NCBI GenBank assembly: GCA_001414485.1
Contig: LLEY01000152.1
Coordinates: 62,001 to 126,000 of the forward strand
Origin: Calycina herbarum
Taxonomy: Eukaryota > Ascomycota > Leotiomycetes > Helotiales > Pezizellaceae
Length of the DNA: 64,000 bases
Direction: 5' to 3'
The position numbers and the translations under genes are program-made. This document shows, one piece after another, positions 45,841-59,900 of the stretch; within the stretch, counting starts at the first letter, position 1, and every line of letters begins with the position of its first letter. The notes under the pieces are model-generated. The model had not been told where the DNA came from, ran no database searches, and saw nothing but the letters and a program-made list of their open reading frames with translations.

Positions 45841-48800
45841 GATGATGGAGTTAAGATGGGGTGAGTTTTGAAAGGTTGGAAAGAATGTTGGTTTCAGGTG
45901 TTGTTTTAGAAAATTGTTGCTGATGATCGAATCTACGATTGAATGAATGTATAAAGTGGGTTGAATGAATGTAGTGTAGATAAACGACTGTGTGAAAAGT
46001 GGTGGTGGTGAAAGAAAAAGAATGCTAGAAGGGAGGGTTATAGGGCTATAAGTACTCTGTGTCGTCGTCACTTCCAAGATTAGTGGTGGTGATCATGGTG
46101 GCTGTATGTTTTGCATGCCCAAGAAACTCATTTCCGTACTTCAGACGGCTCTCCACACTGACTTGCCAAGTTATGGGGAATACAACATAGGAACCCCATG
46201 GGCAATTCCTAAAACACTTGTTAAATATGGGTCTCCCTACCAAAGCGGTTGTCACATTCGCTGGATCTGTATAAAGTACCCTAAAAGGCCCAACTTCGGC
46301 AAGGATCAAGACTTCTTGACAAAGTGCTTGGGAAATTAGATAACAAAACATATTACCCTGTCCATATGAAGATCCCGACATAATGCTGAGTGGGCATAGG
46401 TCCCTGGCAAGGCGTAGGTAATTAAGTTCAGCTTCTCGGTTTCACCCGATCTCCACCGATTCTTTATGCAAGATCGCGCGGCTGTGAGACTGGTTTAGAT
46501 GGCGTTCTTCCGAGTTGGTGGAGAGGTAGATCCTCGGGAGAAGGCTGTAGAAGGAACTGTGCGCTCGAGTCTCCACGTTCCACCCCTGGAAAAAAGGGGG
46601 TTCGTCTCGCCTTAGCCCCACCTTCCCGCTGGGGTTCCTGTGACTTCAAAGTCCACAAGACGACGAGAGCCAGGGAACCTAAAGGGTCTATTAAACCTCA
46701 ATCGATATTAATTGCTGAAAAGTTCGGAACAATTGAGGGGAAGTAAACGACGAAGCAGACTTGCAATGATATCTCAAGTCCCACAACTACTTCTAGAGGT
46801 GCAGCCAATTAGAAATCGGCCACACCGATACCAACTAACTCGACGTCAGTCGATGTTGGGAGTGATGGCACTCGAATATAAAAATAGAAATAGAGTTCGG
46901 AAAATATGCAATGTCCCTGTATATAAAATGTGGATGAAACAGGTGGCCTGTCAGAGTACTCCGATAATTCCCCTTTCAACAGCAACTTCATGGATGTTAC
47001 CGACCCGGCACCCACGATAACCATAAAACAATAAGCATGGGCTTCCACGTTCTGCTTTACCGAATACCGAATGTGCCGCAGCCCTACTTCCATTTAAAGT
47101 TTATGTAGAATAATATGAAACTTCGTGTAAATCTACCAAGGATTTTGAAGATAGAACGGGTGATAAAAAGAGAGAGGCACGAACGATTTGACATGTTTTT
47201 TGTGGAACAGAGACTGCCAAAAAAGAAATGTGGATAACGTCCGACTTCCTCGTGATCGTGAGCTAATAGAATGAATTTTGGGTTCCGTCGTAGGTGAGGA
47301 TTGGAGCTACAGTAAGCATTATGAGATAATCATCAAGCGTTGCGCAGAGTTTCTTGCTTCTGGGATCTTGAATCAAGCAACCGAAGTGACGTACGGATCA
47401 AAGAATGGACAAGTACGTTCCGTGTATACTTCGAAGTACAAGTGCGTTTATGATTCCCTTCAGCCGGGAGCATTTTCACGAGGTTCCTGGGGCCATAACA
47501 AATGGTGACTATTGAGGAAAAGCTGCAATGAAAGTACGGCAACCCTACAAAAACAAACCACAGAAAGATGGTTACGAAAATGGGTCCAGGAGTTGAATAA
47601 CCGATACGAAGGGAATGAAGTGTATTCCAGGAACGCGATACAAAACCAATAAATTAGGACAGCAACTAGCCAGTCCAGTGTTGAGTTCTCAGCTGCGCAC
47701 AACCAACAGCAAGGGTGACGGTTCTGGAATACTCGGTGTCTGTTCTTCCCTCGTGGTGCGGTGGTACGACAGATGGGGGAAGTATAAAGTGTGGCTTGTG
47801 CGGATGCTGCCACATCACCAGTTCACTCGCATGAACTCTCAACTTGAACTACAAGTGATGAGAACCAATCGCGACTAGGAAGAGTGATGGAAAGAAAGTG
47901 GAAATGGGGGCTCGATCGACGGGAGGATCGTGCCGCTCGTGCCACACAGCAGCAGTAGGACATGGGGGGTAATACGAGACCAACCATAACCTAATAGCCT
48001 CATCAACGTCGCTACTTATCTTTATCTATCTGCGATCTGTGCGACCCGGCGAAAAGATACAGTCCCCTGGGTAGTATCCCAGGTCTCTAGGAATCAACCT
48101 TATGAGGTGAAGAAAGATCATGTCCGGCTATTTGCCTCCCAGGTGATGGTGGAAGAGACTCGGTGACAAGATTCGGCCGGCTGGACAATACTCCGCATTG
48201 ATAGGAACCAAGTTTTGAGATGGAAAAAAGAGCATGTGGCTTGAAGAGAAATGCAATACATCTCTGTTTTCAACTGCGCCTCCTGGCGAAACGCCGCAAA
48301 TAATTGTAGTGCGCATAGGTCGTCCAAAGATACCCGCCAGTAGGCGGAACCGCGATCATGTAATATCTTACTTGCATTTTTTATCTTTTGGCGATGTCCT
48401 CACTCGTCATGCCAACAGGTCCCAGACACGGGAAGAAGAGGGACGATCCGTAATTTGCACGCCGACGACGTCGTCGCGGCGGCGTGTGACTCAGAATGAT
48501 CCATTCAAAAAATTGGCTCGGCATCGTTGTTCCGGACCTTCACTCGAAGGCTACTCGACAGGTGATGGGCGTTTCCCGAGGCTGATCGATTTGGGAGGAC
48601 TGCGCCTTGCGAGGCAATATCATTTCATTTGCCAGAGGGCCTGCATAGTATGAGCCGGATATGTGCGAATAGAGTCATGCACTTACCGACTTATACATTT
48701 GAAGCTCTCCATGATTAGGAGCCGTGCGTTGCCAAGATTCTGCGGCCAAGAGCCACTGCTGATGGTTCGTCAGAAGCTGGTCGTTGGCGGGATTGTAATG

Positions 48801-49621
48801 AGAGAGGGAGAGACTCAACCAAGTCAGCCAAGCCAGTTGAGCGGAGAGAGAGAAGCAGCGCAGGAGGCGAAAGAGGCACACGAGGCCCCACCCGGAAGGC
48901 AGTGTTGGGACAGAGCCATCCCTGAGCAAGATCAAAGAACAAGAACGCAAGCGAGGGAGGCCAGATGCGACTCCGCATTGGAAAACATCAACAACACAGC
49001 TCCAGCCCGCCAAACCAACCAAGATGCCACCTATAACCATAGCCAGTTCTTCATCGCGAGGAGCCTGTCGAACCCTCCCCCCTCTTTCCCCCGACTCCAA
49101 ACCTTTTGGGACGTGACACCAGCCAGGGGTCGTCAAGATTGGGCAGCGTCAGCAACAGAACTGCACTGCACCGCGAATCCTCGGAACAGCGACAACCGTA
49201 CCGTACCATACATCACACTAATGAGCGAGGATATTGGACATTGATCAAGCGAAGCCGCAACCTGAACTTTCCAGCAAACACCCCTTTAGAGTCGACCTCA
49301 TCCTCTTCCCCAACTCCAACCTTCCTCCTGCTCTCCCTCTCTCCCACTTCACGAACATCTGCCATCTGTTTCGCCTGCCCATCTGAATTTTCTGCAAAAC
49401 GCGAGACACCTCGAGAACTCTTTGCAGTCAACCACGACATCGGGGCACTCCCAGCAGTGGAATTCCGGGTGTGCTTCTGAACAACCTTTCTTGTGAATCA
49501 GAGCATCCACACTCAACCTCCACCTCAACACCCAACCCCTCAACACTCAACCCCTCAACAACGAAAAAGTCTCGAGTTGCCAGCTCGATCAATCGTCAGC
49601 GACTCTCAACCCTCTACAACA
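45841..49621. other. Long intergenic region without a supported gene
   Basis: Frames up to 193 codons (48663-49244, plus) are open but overlap longer minus frames and show no domain, signal peptide or splice chain. The first 300 bp are the promoter/5' leader of the DUF7888-like gene. From about 49250 the plus strand becomes C-rich and leads into the small spliced transcript at 49622. Confidence 0.45.
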
Positions 49622-50146
49622 ATGAATATCGCCAGCAGCGTCGTCTCCACTCCATTCTCCAAGATGAACACCCCTTCGGTACGTAACCATCCGATATGAT
49701 TCTCATTCCTTCACCGCCACTCGTCCCTGCCGATTTGGGTCCATTACGGCACCTCACAGGTACCCTTTGGCACCTGGCGGTGACGGCGGAAATGCCCGCA
49801 CTTCGAGCACACTGGGCCAGGGCTGGACCTCCTCCCATGTCAAGCTGATGTCACATGGAGGTGAAAAATTCCTCCTGCATGAAGTTCCTGATTGGCACAC
49901 ACGTGATTTGACATTGGACCTTGGAATACGTGATCGAAGCGAAGCGAGGTCCAGGAAGCCTGCGTACCTCACGTGGAGTTGAGTTGACAACATGCTAACG
50001 AGAGTATGTGCAGGTATCAAGAGGCGTATCCGGAAAGCCACCCAAACCGCCGAATACAGATGATCCTGTAAGTAATTGTATTTGTTCGCTCCGTTCAACT
50101 CCAATCCTGAAGACCGAAAGACGTCTAACCCGATCTCCAGAAGTAG
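49622..50146 (+). other. Spliced small transcript, coding uncertain
   Basis: Splice signals are good: donor GTACGT after 49678; an acceptor TCACAG at 49759; donor GTGAAA after 49860; branch CTAAC and acceptor GTGCAG at 50013; donor GTAAGT after 50067; branch CTAAC and acceptor CTCCAG at 50140. Exon 1 opens MNIASSVVSTPFSKMNTPS. The second exon has a strikingly protein-like frame (PLAPGGDGGNARTSSTLGQG, then WTSSHVKLMSHGG) but does not follow exon 1 in phase. Skipping it joins exon 1 to VSRGVSGKPPKPPNTDDP and a 38-residue peptide. Either the start is elsewhere, a splice site differs, or the locus has decayed. It is too unsure to call a product. Confidence 0.35.
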
Positions 50147-51262
50147 TAGGAATTTGAAAAGATGGTGAGTTTATACCCAGAAAGCAAAGAAGGTAAGATT
50201 ATTTTTCGTTCGCTTGAATGTTGTTTGCGTCTTCGAAGAGATTGGTGCCCGGTGTTCGTCGTTGAATAAGCTGCAATATCGAGGTGTAAAACTCAAGTGA
50301 GGTCGAGAAAGGGGACAACGAAAGATCCGCAGGCCCTTTTGTAGGTTCGGTTTGACGCAAGGCTTGACTCTGTCAGACCACACCGACATTTTCGGTTTGT
50401 GTATCCGTTTGTTATGCTGTGAGCATCTTTCGGAACTCCAGTGCCATGGCTTGAGTCGGTAGCCTTATTTGTGTCTTCGACAGCAAGTCTCATGGAGGTA
50501 TGTTGCTGTGCAATACTTGGTATTGCGTGGGACATCGAGGAGTTGTTCCATTGCTCTCATGTAGCAGATATGCTTGGGGTCTGTTATACTTTTTTAGTAA
50601 TTTCCTTTGTGCTACCATGGTGTTATTCTTACTTCACGTTTGGGGTTTGGTATATGACCAGTTCTAACTTTTCCTAGTCTGCTCAAATTTGGTGGGATAT
50701 TGTGGAGCTATGAGGCCGAGAGCGTGTATGATAGGGGGTGGAACGGGACATATTGGTATGTTGATGGTCCAGTGGAGGTCGATTGGTAAATTCTTTCTTT
50801 ATGGTTGAAGGCGGTTTGGTTTTCTTTTTGGAATTAGGGATTTTCAGTTAAGGTTCGATAGAACGAAATGAAAAGAAATGAAACTCACGATATAGACGCC
50901 TGCCATTGACATTTAGGCGACTGGCCAACTTCAATGTTTAGGGCGATCGACCCTAGTCGATAATAGAAATGCCTGATGGGGTGACGGCATGTTGTGACTT
51001 AATTTCCATGCATGTTCCAGTATGACAACAGATATCCACCCGATCCGAGCTGGCGCTCAAAAAAATAATACCGAATTCCGTCCGGTGAGACTGTTTTGGG
51101 ATTTTTCGGTGAAGGTTACACGAACACTCGCTTGATAATTACTTCCATTGGTCAAAACTCGACTGACAAAGTATGCAAGTGTCGCATCATTGGCCCAGCT
51201 ACTGTTTTTTCCACTATTTCCGCATGTACCTGTGACGCATGCGCCACCCCAACGACTGCATG
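50147..51262. other. Intergenic up to the transposon nest
   Basis: No gene supported. Base composition is normal until about 51300, where the AT-rich nest begins sharply. Confidence 0.5.
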
Positions 51263-51606
51263 TAAGAGTTGGGGCCACAGCTAGTGGGCCCCCTAAGCGA
51301 GATGACCCCCCCACTTTAATTTCTGACACTCCCTTTTTAAAAACCTACTATAATTCAACCTTTTAACTAAAACTCTTTAAATTAAAAATAGCAGACTAAA
51401 TCCTCTCTCTCTCTCCTATATACGAACCTAGCTAGAATTAGTCTATACTAAAGCACGCTAGAGTACGCTAAGCACGAGTAGATAGAAAATTCTAGAACGC
51501 GATCTTTAAGAAATTAGTAGTATCTAAATCTACTACGTAGAGGATCTATAAAGCTAATTTAAGCTAAACTATATATAAAGAGAAATAATATATTAAAAGA
51601 GATTAC

Positions 51607-52066
51607 TATAACGAAACTTAAATAAACTAAACAAAGGTAACTAAGTCTTGAAAGTTAGTATATAGATAAGAAGTATAGACGCGATAGGTTGTTTACTTAG
51701 AAGTGAACTCGTTACTTATATTAAAGATGTTAAATAAGATAATAAGATTAATAACTAAAGTTAAATACGAAGCTTCTATCTAATAGTAGACGTGCTAGTT
51801 CTATATAGAGCCTTCGTATCCCCTGGCCGCTATAGTCGATCTACCCGACCATAGCCGACATAGTCGACTCGTCGGCTATGTCGTTTACCCTTCCTAGTCA
51901 CGTGATTACAACCAACTTCTAATAGTAAGATCCTAGAATTCCTAAATACTCTTCTATATTATAGATTCTCTCTTATATTATCTTCTATTTCCTAGACGTT
52001 ACGTTGTATCTTATTCTATTAGAGCGCTGTCTAGACTACTTATTACGTAAAACGTAATTCGTAATA
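51607..52066 (-). mobile_element. Solo LTR, reverse orientation, 460 bp, TSD ATTAC
   Basis: Its complement starts TATTACGAATTACG and ends CGTTATA, the RIPped form of the family's TGTTACGAATCACG…CGTTACA. ATTAC flanks both ends (51602-51606 and 52067-52071). Its interior matches the young LTR at 59789 (CCTTCGTATCCCCTGG… on this strand) but with about 33 bp of extra GACATAGTC/GACCATAGCC repeat. C-to-T/G-to-A decay is evident through most of it. Confidence 0.85.
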
Positions 52067-52102
52067 ATTACTATCTAAGTAATATATATACTAAATCCTT
52101 TA

Positions 52103-53980
52103 ACGTAGTTTATTAGAACCCGGATTATATTAGAACCTAGATTATATTAAGACCCGGATTAGTTTTCCTTAGTATTAAACTTAGAATATTAATAAATCAA
52201 CTATAATATATTAAATTAACTAAAACTACTTAGAATCCGAGAAACTAGATATATCTATAGCCTCTTAATAAGTTCGTATATTATAACTAGCTTTTCTATA
52301 GATTCTATAGTATCGCTTAGATAGTTAACTCTTCTTACGACTTCTCTCTACTATATATACGTTATATTATATCTGCTTATCTATATCCTTCTAAGCTATA
52401 ATATTCTATATATTCTCTACTATAAGTATACTCTTTTAACAAACACGAGTCTTTTTAGCTCTACGGCGTTTACTTAAGGTTTCGTTAGCTACTTAAAGAG
52501 TATATACCTTAGTAGATAGAAGAGTTATCTTATAAGCTATTCGCTTTATACTCTTAGCTAATATAGTAACTGTCTTAAAGAGTAGAGTTAGTAAGCTCTC
52601 TTAATAACAGGTAATTTAATTTCGAATAAGTATTATTTATAAAAGAGCTTTAGTTAGGTTAGAAGAGATCTAGGAGACCTAAGGATTAGTGTTAGTAGTA
52701 GAGAGTCTAGAAGGAGTTAGAGTTTATAACTTTATATTAAGCTTTAAAAGTACTACTTATAGGTTAAAGAGTACTAAGCCAGCTCTACGGAATATAGTCT
52801 AAGCGTTTTAAGCTGTTATAGATTCTCTATATACTACTATAAAGGCTAGAAAGAACTCTACCTTCGTAATATAGTTAATATAGACTTTAATAAACGTCTT
52901 AATCTATCGACTATATACCTGCTTTAATATACTAAAGCATCTAATATTAAGTAGCTAGGTTAGATAGAACGAATAAGAAGGTAGTCTAAGAGTTATAATA
53001 TTATATATCTTATAGTACTCTTAGAACTCGGTCGATTTATAACTCTTATATCTATCTAATACTAGTATTCGATATAGACTCTTTATATAAGTAGTAGTAT
53101 GTTTATTAAAGTGTTTTAGCTATTCTAGACCTGTCTTATTATTTATCTATCTATTACTTGTCGGTTTAATAACCTAGTTAGGTAGAAGGCCGCTGTTTAT
53201 ATACTAATTTAAAAGATAGTTCTTACTCTAAACTACTAGAAATAGAGAGATACTCTAGCCTTTACTATTAATATAAGTAATTATTATAGCTTATTTCTAA
53301 TTCCCTAGCTGAACTGTCTTATCTCTACTACGTCGATCTATATAGGTTATAACTATTATAGAGTAAATTATATCTATTATAAACCCGGTTTCGTCGAAGT
53401 TATAGAAGTCGTAGTCTAAAACACTGTATTTTACTCTTATATTTTTAACTAGTTAGAACTATAAGCTAATTAGCTTAGAATCTTTATATAAAGCTTTTTA
53501 GAAATTATAAACGCGATTAAAACGTGTTTTAAGAGCTAGTTATTATTATATAAATCGATATATCTAGAGCTTACTAACGTGTTTTCTCTCTTATAATTTA
53601 AGTATATAATTCGCTATATCTTCTTTACTACTTAGCCGGGGTATAAACTCTCTCGAATCTAGATTAAGTATATTTTAAATAATTACTTCCTCTTCTAGCT
53701 TAGATAATTTAACGTTTGCTAGCTATTACTTAGAGAGAGTAGTTTAGCTGTTTATTCTACTATTTAGTATAGAAAAGAGTACTTCGTAGAGCTTTATAAT
53801 CTTCCGACGGCTTAGCTTTTTAGATATTCGAATAGCCTTAATAGCTAGAATGATTTTTGATTCTTATAGAATAACTAATATAATATATAGTAGAAAAAAC
53901 ACGTTATAAAAGAAAGAGAGTTAGAAATTCGCTAAAATTAATCCGAGTTCTAATATAATCTAGGTTCTAATAAACTACGT
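52103..53980 (-). mobile_element. Pogo/Fot-like DNA transposon, 1878 bp, reverse orientation
   Basis: TA lies at both edges (52101-52102 and 53981-53982), and the ends are inverted repeats ACGTAGTTTATTAGAACC. Inside the ends a 17-bp unit (TTAGAACCCGGATTATA) repeats: three times at 52112-52164 and twice at the other end. The minus strand carries a decayed DDE transposase (see 52250-53900) homologous to that of the element at 54015. Confidence 0.85.
52250..53900 (-). pseudogene. Pogo-like DDE transposase, RIP-degraded
   Basis: The complement of 53090-53180 matches, base by base with scattered changes, the transposase segment at 62025-62110 of the second pogo element (common core GACAGGTCTAGAATAGCTAA, then AACACTTTAAT). 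That core encodes a GLEW/…KHFN-type stretch. Numerous TAA/TAG stops disrupt all frames. Boundaries are approximate. Confidence 0.7.
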
Positions 53981-54694
53981 TAGTCTATATTCTAAAACTA
54001 TACTACTTATTATAACGTAATCTATTACTAAGCTGCGTATATTACTAAGCTGCGTACTTTTACCGAATTTACTACTCTACTACTTTAACACGTGTTTTCT
54101 TCTTTTATAATATAAGTCTAAACTTAAGAAGTATAAATTATATTAGCTATTAAAGCTATTTAAACATCTAAATAAAAATTAAGCTATAGAAACGCTATAA
54201 AAATCTATAAAGTTTCTAAATTTACTTTTTATCTTAGAATAAATAGCTAATCTTCTTATAGTAATACTAAATCTAATTATTTAAAGCTAACGAAATTAGA
54301 GAAGGAAATAATTATTTAATATATATTTAATCGAGATTCTAGAGAGTTTTCGCCTCAGCTAGCTAATATAGAAGATATAGCGAATTACTTTCTTAAGACG
54401 TGTAGAGTAAAACGTATTAGAAAGCGCTAAGTAGAACGATTCGTAGTTTAACGACTAGAGCTAAAGACGTGTTTTAATCACGTTTATAACTTTTAAAGAG
54501 CTTTATACGAAGATCCTAAGTTAATTAGTACGTGGTTTCAACTAGTAGAGAATATATAAGCGAAATATAGTATAGTAGATAGCGATTTCTATAACTTCGA
54601 CGAGACTAGCTTTATAATAGATTAAATCTATTCTAGAATAGTTGTTACTTATACTAATCGACGTAGTAAGAATAAAGCAGTTTAACTAGGTAAT

Positions 54695-55147
54695 TATTAC
54701 GAATCACGGTATACGTAGTAAGTAGTCTAGACAGCGTTCTAATAGAATAAGATATAATATCTAGGAATAGAAGGTAATATAGGTAGAAATCAGTAATACG
54801 AAGAGTATTTAGAATTTCAGGATCTCACTATTATAATAATATTAGAAGTCACGTGTGATCATGTGATATAATCGCCTACATCGCTCTAATCGCCTTAATC
54901 GCGAGCGACGCGAGTAATATAAGCGATGTAATTAGAATAAAGGTTCTATATAAGACTAGCACGTCTACTATTAGATAAGAGCTTCGTGTTTAACTTTAGT
55001 TATTAATCTTATTATCTTGTTTAATATCTTTAATATAAGTAACGAGTTTACTTCTAAGTAAATAACCTATCGTATCTATACTTCTTATCTATATACTAAC
55101 CTTTAAGACTTAGTTACCTTTATTTAGTTCGTTTAAGTTTTGTTATA
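54695..55147 (+). repeat. 5' LTR of the gypsy element
   Basis: Starts TATTACGAATCACGG and ends GTTTTGTTATA. It differs from the 3' LTR mostly by C/T and G/A changes. The mid-part contains CATCGCTCTAATCGCC and GCGAGCGACGCGAG, which the solo LTRs lack. Confidence 0.92.
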
Positions 55148-56950
55148 CTTTAAGCACCTACTTAGAAGTACTACTAATATAATATCGAAAACTATACTAT
55201 TCTTAAGTTTAACCTCTATACTGCCTCTAGCGCTAATAATACTAGCAGTGCTAGTTACTACTATTAGAGAGGAAGTGAAATTACTAGTACCTAAAACGTT
55301 TAACAGATCCTTAGAGAAGCTTACTAAATTTATTATAAAAGCTTTAATATACTTAAACTTTTATTTAGTATAGTTTACTTATAAAACTAATTAAGTTATA
55401 TAGCTTACTACCTATCTTAAGAGAGTAGTATATAACTAGATAGAGCTATATTTAGAAGATTTTTAGAAGAATAAAATATTAAATAAAAGAGTATTAAACC
55501 TTATAAGTAAAAGTATTTAAGGATTGTTTTTAACTGTTACTAGATTTAAGAAAGGAATTAACTAGGCGTTTATAGATGTAGATTTAAAGAAGAAGGTAGT
55601 ATAGGCTTTATATAACCTCTGATAAAAAGGGTTAGTAGCTAAATATATATTAATATTCTAATAATACTCTATACGTCTTAGCTAGAACGATAAAGCCTTA
55701 CGTAAGCAGTACTACAGAGGATTAAAGAACAGTGTTAAGGATGAATTAGCTAGAGATAACTTCCTAGATATACTTGATAAGTTAACTAATAATATAATAA
55801 AAATCGATAATTAGAATTATAAGAGAAGTCTAGAGAAAAAGAGTAGTTATAGACATCGACATTAAGAAAAAGGTAGGAAAAAAGACTATAGAGATTCTAT
55901 AGAAGTCGACGCTACTTAGAAGTGTTAGGTCCTAGAAAAAGGAACTTAAGATAGAGACCTACTAAAGAAAGGACTTTCCTAGAAAGAGCGAGATCGTCGA
56001 CATAAGTAGAACTTATGTTACAACTATAGCCTCTCTAGCTATAGAGTAAATAAGTATAGTAAGAAGAAAGACTTTAAAGAGAAATAAGTAAACACTACTA
56101 TCTAAAAAGAAGTAGCTTTACTAGAAAGAATCGAACTTATAGACGAAGAGCTCAAAGCTAGAGAATATAGTACGTAGATTAAAACAGATGCCTTAGATAT
56201 ATTAACAGGCGTTATATACCTATAGCTAAATAAAGGAATCGAAATCTAAGATAGTAAGATATAAGATACTAATAATAGTAGAAATCTACTTTTTAAAGAA
56301 TATTATAATATATAATTAGAAATAGAATACGAATTCTCTCTTTAAATAGAATATAGATTACTACTATTAACAAGTTTATTAGAGTTATTAGAATTAGAAT
56401 CTAATTTATTAGAAATAAATCTAAGAATATATAAGCCTAAATAAGACGAGATATAGGTATTTATTAGAACTTTTAAGAAAGAGAATAGATAAGTATATAT
56501 AGAATACTAGAAACCTGATTTCTAGAGCTTATATTCTATTTAAGGAATTAACTCTACTATTTTAACTACTTATAAAATAGTTTAGAATAAGCGGGACAGA
56601 ATAACATTAGTAAGCCTTATTACTAGAAGGGAAACCATCGAATTTAAAGAACCTAGACTAGAATAAGTAGTATCTAATAAGCTATCTAGAATACCTAAGA
56701 TAGGAGATATTTAGATAGTTATAGATCTTTAGGAAGAAACTAGCTTATAGTAATAGCAGGGTTCTAATAACTTTATAAGACGCCTTAAACCTAGTTTTTT
56801 AGGTACGCTACCTAATAGTAAGGAAGCTATACTAGAAATAGAAGGCTAGTATACTATAGTTGCTTTAGTTAGAAAAGTTAGAGTAATATTTTAAGAGTTA
56901 GAAAGTAGAAAATTACTTAGTATAATCTTCTAGGAGATAAACGAATATAA
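55148..56950 (+). pseudogene. Gypsy gag remnant
   Basis: A 77-codon piece (55140-55373) remains open and reads into gag. Further along, FLTVTRFKKGIN, YYRGLKNSVKDELARD and a CCHC-like knuckle CYNYSLSSYRVNKYSKKKD (about 56012-56070) are readable between RIP stops. Borders are approximate. Confidence 0.7.
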
Positions 56951-59900
56951 CATAGACTAAGAAACGGAGTTAGTATAAAGAGAACTCTACTAACTAATAA
57001 TTAGAGAGCTAAGTACTACTACTAGAGAAAGTTAGTTAGTTATAACTATAAAGATAAAGAGAAAGAAGTTATAAGTTATAATAGACTTAGGATTAATAGG
57101 TAATTTTATTTCCCTAATAGCTTAAGAGAAGCTAAACGTTCTAATTAAAGAGATAAGACTATATCGATTAGAGGTAGTCGATAGAATAGATGTTATATAT
57201 TAAAATAGGATTATTAATTAGTAAACTATTCTAATAAAAATCAATATTAAAGAATACTATTTAAATATATAATTCGATATCGTTAAAATAGGAAGTAAGA
57301 AAGTAATACTTAGTATACTATAGATTTAGAAATATAATCTAGAAATCGACTAGAAAGCTAGGAAGATAACTTTTAGTTAATATAAATATAAGAGTTTATA
57401 TTTATAACTTTAAAGCTAGAATAAGGTTAGCGCTACCTCTTCTAAAGCACTAGAACATCTTATCTAGGGTCCTCTATAGGTTAGTAAGAAAGCTAATAAC
57501 GAAATATCTATGTAGTATAGAGAATTTAAGGCTTTGTTCGAAAACCTAGAAGACTTATAAGCTTTACTAGAACATTACTTATAGGATTATAAGATTAAAT
57601 TAAAAGAGAGTTATTACCTCTCGAAGTAGAAGCTTCAGTTATATAACTAGAAAAGCCTATAAAGGATAGAAAGTTATATAAAGAAAGGTATTAAGAAGAG
57701 ATATATTAAAAGATCTAAGTTACTAATTACCTTAAATATACTTATTATTAAGAAGAAAGACAACCTAGATAGAAGAGTATATATTAATTACTAAGAAGTA
57801 AATCATACTATAGTTAAGAACGCTTATTCGCTACTACTAAGCTAATACTTATAAGACAAGTTAGATAAGGTAGTACGATTTATAAAACTAGATTAATAAA
57901 ATACTTATAGACTTATACGAATAAAAGTTAGAGACGAATAGAAGATAGTATTTACCTTACTATTAAGCCTTTATAAATATATAGTTATACTATTTAGACT
58001 TTATAATATACTAACTATATATTAGAGATAAAATAATAATATTTTAAGAGATCTTCTAAGAGTAATAGTAATTTATTACTTAGATAATATCTTAATCTTC
58101 TTAGAAAAAGAAGAAGAATATAAGAAATATATTAGAGAAGTTTTATAATAACTTATAAAAGTAAACTCTTACTTAAAACTCTTAAAATACAAGTTTAGAG
58201 TAACTTAGACACTTTTCCTAGGATAGGTATTTAGCTTAGAGAAAATAGAAATAGATCTAGTAAAAATCTAAGATATTTTAAACTAGAAGTTACTAAAGAA
58301 TATAAAAGATATATAATCCTTTCTTAGATTTATAAACTTTTACTATCTATTTATATAAGACTATATAAAGATTACTAAACTAATATTAGTACTAGTTAAG
58401 AAAGCTATTAAATTTATTTAGAATAAACAAGCTAAGAACGCTTTTTAGAGAATTAAAGTAAAGTTTATAGAAAAATCTATTCTATATAACTTCGATATAG
58501 AAAAACCAAGTATAATTAAAATAGACGTTTTAGATATATTAGTAGATATAATTCACCTATAACTAAATAATAAAGGAAAACTTATATCTATTATATATTA
58601 TTCTAAAATATTTAACCTAGTATAATAAAACTATAGTATCTTTAATAAGAAACTACTTATTATAGTATTAGTTTTAGAATATTAGAGAATTTATTTATAG
58701 CTAGTAAAACACCTAGTTATAGTTTTATTTAACTATAAAAACCTTAAGACGTTTATAATAACTAAGGAACTTATAATAAGATAATTAGCTAGATAGTTAG
58801 AGATATTAGAAGGATTTAATATCGTTATCTAATATATAAAAGGAACGTTGAATACTTAAGCTAATACTCTTAGCTAGAAACCTAGATACGAGAGAAATAA
58901 AGAGTATAAGAAGATTACGATCTTAAAAACTCTTAAGAATAGAGACTTAGTACCTACTATATATAAGATAGTAGTAATAAATAATATCTAGATAGATAAG
59001 ATTTAGAATATATATAAAGGTTATAACTAGTATATAAAAGGAAAACTATAGGTTCCTAGTTTATACGTTAAGGAATTCGTATAGGAATACTATACTACGC
59101 CTACTTATAAATACTAAGGAATTCGTAGAACTCTCTAGAAGATAAGATAACACTACTATATTAATCGGTTATCTATAATAGTTAAGAAAGTAATAGTAGA
59201 ATATAATACCTATACTAGGAATAAGGCTTCCTACTATACTCCTTATAAATAGATAAACACTACTCTAATACTATATATACCTTAGAAATTAATATTTATA
59301 GATTTTATTATTAAGTTACTAAAATCTAAAGATCTAATAATAGGAGTTAAGTATAACTCGATCCTAGTTATTATAGAACGACTTATAAAGTATATAATTC
59401 TAATAGTATATATAGAGTTAAGTATAGCTAAGGAACTAGTATTTATATTTCTTAAAGAAGTAGTCTTAAGATATAGACTACTAGAAGAAATACTCTTAGA
59501 TAGAGATAAGCTCTTTACCTTAAAATTTTAGATCGCTCTTATAGAACGATTAGGTATAAAAAGAAAGCTCTCTATAGCTTTTTACTCTTAAATAAATAGA
59601 GGAAACAAACAGATGAATTAAGTAGTTAAAACATACCTTTGTTATTATATAAACTACTAATAAAATAACTAGGTAGAACTGCTGCCCTTAGCATAGTTTG
59701 CCTATAATAGTTCAGTAACGGAAACAACACTTGTTACGCTATTTTACGCTAACTTTGGGTACGAATTGTCGGTGTATCGAGAGCCGTTTGTCACGAATCA
59801 CGTTTTACGTGATAAGTAGTCCAGACGGCGCTCTGACAGGACAAGGCACAACGTCCAGGAAATGGAAGGTAACACAAGAGGGAATCTGTAATATGGAAGA

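Noticed and set aside
48663..49244. 193-codon plus-strand frame
   Set aside because: Overlaps a 153-codon minus-strand frame, is low-complexity Gln/Arg/Ala-rich, with no splice or domain support.
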